From Brevibacillus sp. (GTDB lineage: Bacteria > Bacillota > Bacilli > Brevibacillales > Brevibacillaceae), in the NCBI GenBank assembly GCA_029240815.1, contig JARDZO010000059.1, positions 1-21,978 of the forward strand: a DNA stretch of 21,978 nucleotides. Direction: 5' to 3'. The position numbers were made by a program, and so were the translations under genes. Below are positions 16,493 through 21,978 of this stretch, piece by piece (the stretch's first letter is position 1; the number at the start of each line of letters is the position of its first letter). The notes under the pieces are model-generated. The model ran no database searches. It was not told the DNA's origin and saw only the letters and a list, made by a program, of their open reading frames with translations.

Positions 16493-18121
16493 ATGAAGCC
16501 GATTGTCGAGATTGCCAAGACAGCAGGTATCGAAGAGCAGGATCTGGAACTGTACGGAAAGTTTAAGGCCAAATTATCGGATGAGCTTTGGGAAAAGGTA
16601 AAGGACCGTCCTGACGGGAAACTGATCCTCGTGACTGCGATGAATCCCAACCCGGCAGGAGCAGGAAAAACGCTTACGACAATTGGGTTGTCCCAGTCGC
16701 TGAACGCCTTGGGGAAACAGACAATAGCCGCACTTCGGGAGCCGTCTCTCGGTCCGTGCATGGGCATAAAGGGTGGAGCCACCGGGAGTGGTCAGGCACA
16801 AATTCTCCCGGCTGACGAAATCAATCTTCATTTTACAGGGGACATCCACGCCATCACTTCAGCACACAATTTGTTGGCTGCCATGATTGATAACCATATA
16901 TTTCATGGGAATCCTCGCCGTTTGAATCCAAAGAAAATCGTATGGAAACGAGCCATGGACATGAATGACCGTGCGCTGCGTAATATCGTGGTTGGTTTGG
17001 GCGATGGAAACGGAATGTCGCGGGAAGACGGATTTATGATTACGACCGCTTCTGAAATCATGGCGATTTTGTGCTTGAGTGAAAATCTGTCGGATTTGCG
17101 AGAGCGCCTGAATAACATCATCATCGGCTACGATTTTGACGATGAGCCTGTTCAGGCAAGGGAAATTCATGCAGTCGAAGCGATGTGTGTCCTATTAAAA
17201 GAAGCGATCAAACCAAATCTGGTGCAGACCATTGAAGGGACACCTGTCCTCATTCACGGTGGGCCGTTTGCCAACATTGCGCATGGATGCAGCAGCGTCA
17301 TCGGCACGAAGACTGCGCTCAAGCTGGCAGACTATGTCGTGACAGAGGCTGGGTTCGGAGCGGATTTGGGAGCAGAGAAATTTTTTGACATCAAATGCAG
17401 AAAGGCAGGTCTGACTCCTGCAGCCGCTGTGGTCGTCATCACAGTGAGGGCATTGAAATACAACGGCGGCGTCAAGGTAGCCGATCTGGCTGTGGGAAAT
17501 CTAGAGGCATTGGAGCGTGGCTTTGCCAACGTCCGCCGACATATCGAGAACCTGCAAAAGTTCGGGGTACCTGCAGTGGTCGCGATCAATCATTTCACTA
17601 CCGACACGCAGCAAGAAGTAGATGCGGTCGTAGCGCTCTGCCAACAGTTGGGTGTAGAAGCGGCACTTTCCGACGTCTGGGCTGAAGGCAGCAAGGGCGG
17701 GATTGAGCTGGCAGAAAAAGTGGCGCGTGCAGCCGAAATGCCATCCACCTTCCGCTTTCTTTATGAAGAGGATTTGTCGATCCCGCAAAAAATCGAGACG
17801 GTTGTAAAGGAAATTTATCGTGGCTCTGGTGTGGTTTTTTCACCGTCTGCCCTCAAAACCATACAAAAGATCGAAGAAATGGGGCTCTCTCATCTTCCGG
17901 TCTGCATGGCAAAAACGCCTTACTCATTTACCGATCGCGCTGATGTATTAGGCGCACCGACAGACTTCACTATTTCTGTGAGTGAAGTGCGCATATCAGC
18001 GGGAGCAGGATTCATCGTCGCACTGACAGGAAGTCTGGTCACCATGCCGGGACTGCCGAAAAGGCCGGCCGCTGAGTCGCTGTATGTGGATGACGAAGGC
18101 CAAATTGTGGGATTGAGCTAA
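16493..18121 (+). CDS. fhs: Formate-tetrahydrofolate ligase
   Basis: A 542-residue cytosolic enzyme that makes 10-formyltetrahydrofolate from formate, THF and ATP. Recognisable parts are the P-loop NPNPAGAGKT (51-60), ALREPSLGP, the DINLHFTGD-like EINLHFTGDIHAIT segment, MNDRALRNIVVGLG, HGGPFANIAHGCSS, TEAGFGADLGAEKFFDIKCR, INHFTTDT, and the C-terminal MPGLPKRPAA. It is slightly shorter than the usual 555-560 residues. The P-loop differs from the common TPTPAGEGKT, and GxGQAQI replaces the usual GGYAQV, so it is a divergent family member, although key residues remain. ATG 16493 has GGGAGG upstream. It sits behind the operon terminator, so it probably has its own promoter; I see no sigma-54 site. 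Confidence 0.95.
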   Translation: MKPIVEIAKTAGIEEQDLELYGKFKAKLSDELWEKVKDRPDGKLILVTAMNPNPAGAGKTLTTIGLSQSLNALGKQTIAALREPSLGPCMGIKGGATGSGQAQILPADEINLHFTGDIHAITSAHNLLAAMIDNHIFHGNPRRLNPKKIVWKRAMDMNDRALRNIVVGLGDGNGMSREDGFMITTASEIMAILCLSENLSDLRERLNNIIIGYDFDDEPVQAREIHAVEAMCVLLKEAIKPNLVQTIEGTPVLIHGGPFANIAHGCSSVIGTKTALKLADYVVTEAGFGADLGAEKFFDIKCRKAGLTPAAAVVVITVRALKYNGGVKVADLAVGNLEALERGFANVRRHIENLQKFGVPAVVAINHFTTDTQQEVDAVVALCQQLGVEAALSDVWAEGSKGGIELAEKVARAAEMPSTFRFLYEEDLSIPQKIETVVKEIYRGSGVVFSPSALKTIQKIEEMGLSHLPVCMAKTPYSFTDRADVLGAPTDFTISVSEVRISAGAGFIVALTGSLVTMPGLPKRPAAESLYVDDEGQIVGLS

Positions 18122-18141
18122 ACGAAAAATAAAAAGTTATC

Positions 18142-18177
18142 AAGCTGACACCTGTACGAGGGGTTGTCAGCTTTTTT
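18142..18177 (+). terminator. Intrinsic terminator of fhs
   Basis: A perfect 9-bp stem (18142-18150 with 18165-18173) is followed by a T-run. It starts 20 bp after the fhs stop codon. Confidence 0.92.
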
Positions 18178-18290
18178 GCTGTTCCCATACTTCTCGGGGA
18201 GCAATCTGGGCAAATGGGCGAACATACCTGTTGCCCATGACATATGCATATGTGGTAGGTAAATTAGTGAAAAGTGGGGCTGAAAGTTGA

Positions 18291-18995
18291 ATGACTCTGT
18301 ATCTCGATTACAAATCACCTTCCGTACAATACTTCGATGATGTAAATAGAAACAGGCTGTTTACCAAAGATCTGCAAAACTACATCAACGTACTGTCAAC
18401 TCAAACGCTGAACTCGTTGGACAACTCGTCCATTCTTGATATTTTTATGAGCCAGGGAAATGTCGTGGAGCCGCATTACCATCAAAATGCTGCTGAGCTC
18501 GTGTACTGCGTTTCTGGAGCAGCCAATGTATCCTTTATTAATCCTTTTACGAATGAAGTATCGACGTATCCTATTACCCCTGGCCAGGTGACCAACGTCC
18601 CTCAAGGGTGGTGGCATTGGGAAGTCGCTACTGCAGACAACACTCACCTGATCGCCATTTTTAACGCGCCGATACCTGAGGTGATCCTCGGGTCTGATAT
18701 TCTGCGATTAACGCCAAGCAATATCATGGCTCACACATACTGTCTGAATGAAGGGCAGTGGAGAGATGCCATTTCTCCGATCCAGATGTCGACCTTCATC
18801 GGGCCTCCTGCCAACTGCTATCAAGGACATATCCAAGGTCAAGCTTTTCAACAACCTCAAGCATATGGCTACCAGCTGCCCTATCAGCAAGTACCGGTAC
18901 CTCCACAGTATGGATATGGACAGCCACAGGGATCGCCGTATGCGCCACCGCAAGGGATGTATCAGCCGCAAGGAAATTATCAACAGTATTGGTGA
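18291..18995 (+). CDS. Cupin-domain protein with Gln/Pro/Tyr/Gly-rich C-terminal tail
   Basis: A 234-residue protein in two parts. Residues 1 to about 165 are a cupin. Motif 1 fits G-X5-HXH-X4-E-X6-G exactly (GNVVEPHYHQNAAELVYCVSG region, about 56-76) with three candidate metal ligands, and motif 2 is GQVTNVPQGWWHW. Residues from about 178 to 234 are a low-complexity tail rich in Q, P, Y and G (YGYGQPQG, YAPPQGMYQPQGNYQQYW). Such tails are seen on coat and surface proteins that become cross-linked, so a spore coat role is possible but unproven. No signal peptide is seen. The ribosome binding site before ATG 18291 is weak. Confidence 0.85.
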   Translation: MTLYLDYKSPSVQYFDDVNRNRLFTKDLQNYINVLSTQTLNSLDNSSILDIFMSQGNVVEPHYHQNAAELVYCVSGAANVSFINPFTNEVSTYPITPGQVTNVPQGWWHWEVATADNTHLIAIFNAPIPEVILGSDILRLTPSNIMAHTYCLNEGQWRDAISPIQMSTFIGPPANCYQGHIQGQAFQQPQAYGYQLPYQQVPVPPQYGYGQPQGSPYAPPQGMYQPQGNYQQYW

Positions 18996-19016
18996 AACTG
19001 GTATCCTAGTCCCCGT

Positions 19017-19044
19017 AAAAACTGGTCAATGGGCCAGTTTTTTT
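19017..19044 (+). terminator. Intrinsic terminator of the cupin gene
   Basis: AAAAACTGG (19017-19025) pairs with CCAGTTTTT (19034-19042), extended inward by T-G and C-G pairs, and the descending arm runs into seven T. It starts 21 bp after the cupin stop. Confidence 0.88.
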
Positions 19045-19157
19045 GGAACGTTTGCATGGACAGATAGCTAGCTAGTTGTTATTTCCTTTTTTATTAAGAG
19101 ATGGTACCCTTATCCATAAACATCATACGGAGAACGTGAAAGAACGGAGGAGAAGGC

Positions 19158-19535
19158 ATGGGGTTGTTTGACGGCTTGATGGGAAATGCATCAGAAGTCA
19201 GTGTAGCCGATGCACAAGACGAGTTTGGCCACATCCTGGCGAGAAATGAGCGGATTGAAAAAGCGTATAAATTGATTCGAGACCTTTTTATCTTTACGGA
19301 TAAACGGTTAATTCTGATCGACAAGCAGGGACTGACTGGGAAGAAAGTGGAGTTTCATTCCATACCTTACAAAAGCATTACCCATTTCAGTATAGAAACC
19401 GCAGGGAGTTTTGATTTGGATGCCGAACTCAAAATTTACATCTCGGGCAGTCAGGTGCCGCTGCAACGGCAATTCAACAAGAATCTAAATATCTATGAAG
19501 TGCAGAGCGTGTTGGCCGATTACGTGCTGAAGTGA
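19158..19535 (+). CDS. Bacterial PH-domain protein (YvbH-like)
   Basis: A 125-residue protein of the bPH family: the strand pattern DLFIFTDKRLILIDKQG, followed by KKVEFHSIPYKSITHFSIETAGSFDLDAELKIYISG, is typical of Bacillus YvbH-like proteins. These are small soluble domains whose role is not established. ATG 19158 has GGAGGAG 5 nt upstream. It stands alone between two terminators. No catalytic residues are expected. Confidence 0.88.
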   Translation: MGLFDGLMGNASEVSVADAQDEFGHILARNERIEKAYKLIRDLFIFTDKRLILIDKQGLTGKKVEFHSIPYKSITHFSIETAGSFDLDAELKIYISGSQVPLQRQFNKNLNIYEVQSVLADYVLK

Positions 19536-19563
19536 GTAAAAAACGCAAGTGTATAGTTGTGAT

Positions 19564-19608
19564 AGAGCTGATTCCTATGGAGAGAAGGGATCAGCTCTTT
19601 CCTTTTTT
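19564..19608 (+). terminator. Intrinsic terminator of the PH-domain gene
   Basis: AGAGCTGATTCC (19564-19575) pairs with GGGATCAGCTCT (19587-19598) with one G-U pair, followed by TTCCTTTTTT. The stem is 12 bp. Confidence 0.88.
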
Positions 19609-19676
19609 ATACGTCTCGCTAATTAAGAAAAGGTTTATCTGCGTGGATAGACGGGTAGTTAAATATTCGTGGACAA

Positions 19677-19750
19677 ATGTGGAAAAAGATAGCTTTGATT
19701 CTGAAAGCGATTGTAAAAATTAAACAAAAAATATCTACTATTTTCCACAT
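19677..19750. repeat. Interrupted inverted repeat with DnaA-box-like arms
   Basis: ATGTGGAAAA (19677-19686) is the exact inverse of TTTTCCACAT (19741-19750), and the adjoining AGATA (19687-19691) is inverted as TATCT (19732-19736). The arms differ by one base from the DnaA box TTATCCACA. The repeat ends 5 bp before the -10 element of the chemoreceptor promoter, so it may be an operator; this is inference. Confidence 0.55.
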
Positions 19751-19752
19751 TG

Positions 19753-19761
19753 TGCTATAGT
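19753..19761 (+). promoter_or_regulatory. Extended -10 promoter of the riboswitch/chemoreceptor unit
   Basis: TGC followed by TATAGT forms an extended -10 element. A weak -35 (TCTACT, 19734-19739) lies 16 bp upstream. Transcription would start about 19768, just before the riboswitch. A motility sigma-D promoter was looked for and not seen. Confidence 0.55.
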
Positions 19762-19787
19762 ACTTTTAGCACATATAAACGACAAAA

Positions 19788-19888
19788 AATGACAAGGGCA
19801 AACCTGTTGAAAGGCAGGGACGCAAAGCCACGGGTCTAAGGCGGCATACATGATAAAGCTGCTAAGATCGCCGGGTTGCCAAACCGTA
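19788..19888 (+). promoter_or_regulatory. Cyclic di-GMP-I (GEMM-I) riboswitch aptamer
   Basis: The aptamer signature is very clear: AAGGGCAAACC (19794-19804), a GAAA tetraloop-bearing stem with GAAAGGCAGG, the core GGGACGCAAAGCC, then the second stem and loop with GGTCTAAGG, and the closing CCGGGTTGCC. The guanine equivalent to G20 of the Vibrio Vc2 aptamer (19797) is G, which fits c-di-GMP rather than the A seen in cGAMP-binding variants. A terminator follows 10 nt later, so control is probably at transcription. Whether ligand turns the gene on or off cannot be read with certainty. Confidence 0.96.
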
Positions 19889-19895
19889 AGCGCAC

Positions 19896-19922
19896 AGGGC
19901 TGTCGGATGGCAGTCTTTTTTT
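19896..19922 (+). terminator. Riboswitch expression-platform terminator
   Basis: GGCTGTC (19898-19904) pairs with GGCAGTC (19909-19915), with two G-U pairs and a GGAT loop, followed by seven T. It lies between the c-di-GMP aptamer and the chemoreceptor start, 36 bp before the ATG, and is the obvious output of the riboswitch. Confidence 0.85.
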
Positions 19923-19957
19923 GTTGTCAACAAGAGGATAGGAGGAACAAATTCCCG

Positions 19958-21931
19958 ATGAAAGCAAGCTTAAGGAGAAAGTTGATTGTCGTCATGTGCC
20001 TGCTCTTGGTCATCAGTTTGGCTACCGTTTGCGGTGCCAGCTATTGGAGCTCCTCGAAGCTGTTGGCTTCCAGTCTGGACAAAGAAGCTGAATTAGCTGC
20101 GAGCAACCTTTCCATCCGAATTGACAGTTTCTTTCAAGAAAAAATTGGAATCGTTGAAACCATTGGAGAGATGATTTCATCCGATAACAATTTTGAGCAT
20201 GACCTGAAGCTGATTCAAGAGGCCCAAAAGAAAAATCCAGAATTTGAGACGTTCTTCTTTTCTTATGACTTAAGTGGCAAAAAGGTCATCAACTTTAAAG
20301 GAGAAGAGACGAATCCATCTGACCGTCCGCACTTTCAGGAAGCTGGCAGGGGAGAAGGGAAAATCATTGTCTCTGAGCCTGTCATTTCCCAGCGGACAGG
20401 CAATAACATCGTGACTGTCATCGTTCCGTTGATGAAGGAAAACCGCCAATACGGTTATGTCGGCTCCACCATTCCGATCAATGAAATTCAAAAGACTGTT
20501 TCCGAAGAAAAATTCGGGGAAAGTGGTTACGCCTTTTTGGTCAGTAAAAAAGGGACGTATATTTGGCATCCCAATACCGATCTGATCTTGAAGGAATCGA
20601 TGCTGAATGCAAATATCACCGAGCTTCAAACCGCGTTTGAAGCCATCCAGCAAGGCAACCATGGAATCATTCAATACCAACAGAATCAAATCGCGAATTT
20701 TGCCTCGTTCGCTAGCACCAAAATGAACTGGGGCGTATTCATTACTGCTCCTACAATAGAGCTGCATGCTCCAGTAAATGAGTTGTCAATCAAACTTCTT
20801 GTGATCTCTTTGGTCGTTTTAATCATCGGCATCTTGCTCGTGTACTTCTTGGCTGTCCGTTTGGTCAAACCGATCCAGCGTTTAAATCATGTGGTCAATG
20901 TCGTGGCTCAGGGCAATTTGACGGAGACGGTGACTGTGGAAGGGAAAGATGAGATCGCCGTTTTGTCCCGTGACTTTAACCAAACGGTGTCCCACTTGAA
21001 GGACTTGATTGAAGGCGTTTCGCTGTCCTCAGATCAGGTGCTGCGTTTTACACAGGAAGTCTCAGCAGGCATTGAGCATGCGACTGAAAACGTAAGCCGG
21101 ATTGGAGCGTCAATCGCCCAGATTTCCGGAGGGGCGCAGGCACAAGCCAACAGTTCTCAGGAAGTTGCATTGTCCATGAATGATATGGCAGCAGGTATTG
21201 TGAAAATCGCCGAGACATCCTCGCATGTCTCTGAGGCGGCACGAGAAGCAACTGAGCAGGCTGAGCAAGGAACGGCTGTCGTGGAGCAAGCTGTACGTCA
21301 AATGGGAAGCATTGGCGATGGAACGAGCAAAGCGGCAGAGGCTATTGAACGTCTGAATGGTCGTTCCAAAGAAATTGAGGGAATTCTCGATACCATCAGT
21401 CAGTTGACGTCACAAATCAATTTGCTTGCGCTGAACGCTTCGATCGAGGCTGCACGGGCAGGCGAGCATGGACGCGGTTTTGCCGTAGTGGCTGGCGAAG
21501 TGAAAAATCTGGCAAATCAATCCGAAGAATCCGCATCCAAAATTGCAAAGTTGATCGGTGAAATCCAGCAAGATACCCGCCATGCGGTTGACGTGATGAA
21601 TGAGGGCAATCAAAACGCACAGGAAGGCATTCAACTGATCGAAGAAGTGCGCGACATCTTCGCACATATTCTCGATTCGTCCCGGAATGTTGCTGGACAC
21701 ATTTTGGAGGTTTCTGCAGCATCCGAACAAATGTCTGCAGGATCCCAGCAAGTCAGTGCATCCGTCGACGAAATGCATCAAATTGCCAAGCACGCCTCCG
21801 ATGATGCCCAAACGGTAGTGGAAGCGACAGCGGAGCAGCTGCAAGCGATCCAGGATATAGCAGAATCCGTTGAGCGGTTAAACACCGTAGCAGAAGAACT
21901 GCAGCATGGTGTAGGCAAGTTCACCCTGTAG
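19958..21931 (+). CDS. Methyl-accepting chemotaxis protein with dCache sensor domain
   Basis: A 657-residue chemoreceptor. TM1 spans about residues 8-29 and TM2 about 279-301. Between them is a dCache-like extracellular sensor with the DRPHFQEAGRGEGKIIVSEPV and TGNNIVTVIVPL features. A HAMP domain follows TM2 (RLVKPIQRLNHVV onward), then a long coiled signalling domain whose hairpin tip is LTSQINLLALNASIEAARAG with GRGFAVVAGEVKNLA, the site of contact with CheA and CheW. The sensor lacks the RxWY feature of amino-acid-binding dCache domains, so the ligand is unknown. The frame is open from 19850, but that part is inside the riboswitch; ATG 19958 has GGAGGAA upstream and directly precedes the basic end of TM1. 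Expression is under c-di-GMP control. Confidence 0.95.
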   Translation: MKASLRRKLIVVMCLLLVISLATVCGASYWSSSKLLASSLDKEAELAASNLSIRIDSFFQEKIGIVETIGEMISSDNNFEHDLKLIQEAQKKNPEFETFFFSYDLSGKKVINFKGEETNPSDRPHFQEAGRGEGKIIVSEPVISQRTGNNIVTVIVPLMKENRQYGYVGSTIPINEIQKTVSEEKFGESGYAFLVSKKGTYIWHPNTDLILKESMLNANITELQTAFEAIQQGNHGIIQYQQNQIANFASFASTKMNWGVFITAPTIELHAPVNELSIKLLVISLVVLIIGILLVYFLAVRLVKPIQRLNHVVNVVAQGNLTETVTVEGKDEIAVLSRDFNQTVSHLKDLIEGVSLSSDQVLRFTQEVSAGIEHATENVSRIGASIAQISGGAQAQANSSQEVALSMNDMAAGIVKIAETSSHVSEAAREATEQAEQGTAVVEQAVRQMGSIGDGTSKAAEAIERLNGRSKEIEGILDTISQLTSQINLLALNASIEAARAGEHGRGFAVVAGEVKNLANQSEESASKIAKLIGEIQQDTRHAVDVMNEGNQNAQEGIQLIEEVRDIFAHILDSSRNVAGHILEVSAASEQMSAGSQQVSASVDEMHQIAKHASDDAQTVVEATAEQLQAIQDIAESVERLNTVAEELQHGVGKFTL

Positions 21932-21961
21932 GACCAAGTCCCTTGTGAAAGGGGGGATGCG

Positions 21962-21978
21962 ATGCAAGGGATGAGGCA
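21962..21978 (+). CDS. Possible start of the next gene (partial)
   Basis: ATG at 21962 is preceded by AAGGGGGG with suitable spacing and stays open to the window edge (MQGMR). No terminator separates it from the chemoreceptor, so it may be co-transcribed. Only five codons are visible and the product cannot be told. Confidence 0.35.

Noticed and set aside
18181..18290. Sporulation (sigma-E or sigma-K) promoter before the cupin gene
   Set aside because: CATA-type fragments and a CATATGCATATG palindrome are present, but I found no -35/-10 pair with proper spacing, so I do not claim it.
19532..19723. 63-codon open frame overlapping the end of the PH-domain gene
   Set aside because: It reads through the terminator at 19564-19598, has no ribosome binding site or recognisable features.
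19850..19957. Upstream extension of the chemoreceptor
   Set aside because: The ATG at 19850 lies within the riboswitch and the frame crosses the terminator; ATG 19958 has a proper ribosome binding site and precedes the first membrane segment.
1..21978. CRISPR arrays, tRNA or rRNA genes, insertion sequences, phage genes
   Set aside because: No regularly spaced repeats, cloverleaf or rRNA segments, transposases or terminal inverted repeats were seen in the window.

Overview
The window looks like a chromosomal segment of a spore-forming, low-to-mid-GC Gram-positive of the Bacillales, most likely a Brevibacillus-type Paenibacillaceae. This is inferred from strong GGAGG-type ribosome binding sites, frequent GTG/TTG starts, a lipobox on the solute-binding protein, intrinsic terminators with long U-runs, a class I c-di-GMP riboswitch and two sigma-54 enhancer-binding proteins. 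The genus is an inference; no marker gene is present.

Layout. Positions 1-512 hold no convincing gene but contain strong RNA-like structure ending in a terminator. 513-2773 encode a SAM methyltransferase and a DEAD-box RNA helicase with a long basic tail, probably translationally coupled (TAATG overlap). On the minus strand, 4692-2824 encode an ExaC/AldB-type aldehyde dehydrogenase followed 3 nt later by a DUF779 protein. These diverge from two overlapping plus-strand genes (4908-8512) for sigma-54 enhancer-binding proteins: an AcoR-like GAF-AAA-Fis protein and a PAS-AAA-Fis protein with an unrecognised N-terminal region.

Right of the regulators, 8705-16333 is a seven-gene catabolic/uptake cluster: tartrate/D-malate-type beta-decarboxylating dehydrogenase, aldehyde dehydrogenase, short-chain dehydrogenase, a complete TRAP transporter (DctP, DctQ, DctM) and an FAD-linked D-lactate/glycolate-type dehydrogenase. 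It is followed, after a terminator, by formate-tetrahydrofolate ligase (16493-18121). Then come a cupin protein with a Gln/Pro/Tyr/Gly-rich tail (18291-18995), a small bacterial PH-domain protein (19158-19535), and a dCache-HAMP chemoreceptor (19958-21931) whose leader carries a c-di-GMP-I riboswitch and a terminator.

How it works together. Two good -24/-12 sigma-54 promoters can be read directly. One lies on the minus strand before the ExaC-type dehydrogenase (4743-4757), with three evenly spaced GGAACA/TGTTCC half-sites upstream (4821-4848). The other lies before the tartrate-dehydrogenase-like gene (8634-8649). The regulators lie between their two likely target operons and share one transcript. 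The right-hand cluster looks like a sigma-54-controlled pathway that imports a small hydroxy-acid or dicarboxylate by TRAP transport and oxidises it; the substrate is not determined by the sequence. The most interesting items are this pathway with its split regulation, the c-di-GMP-controlled chemoreceptor, and the unassigned structured region at the left end.
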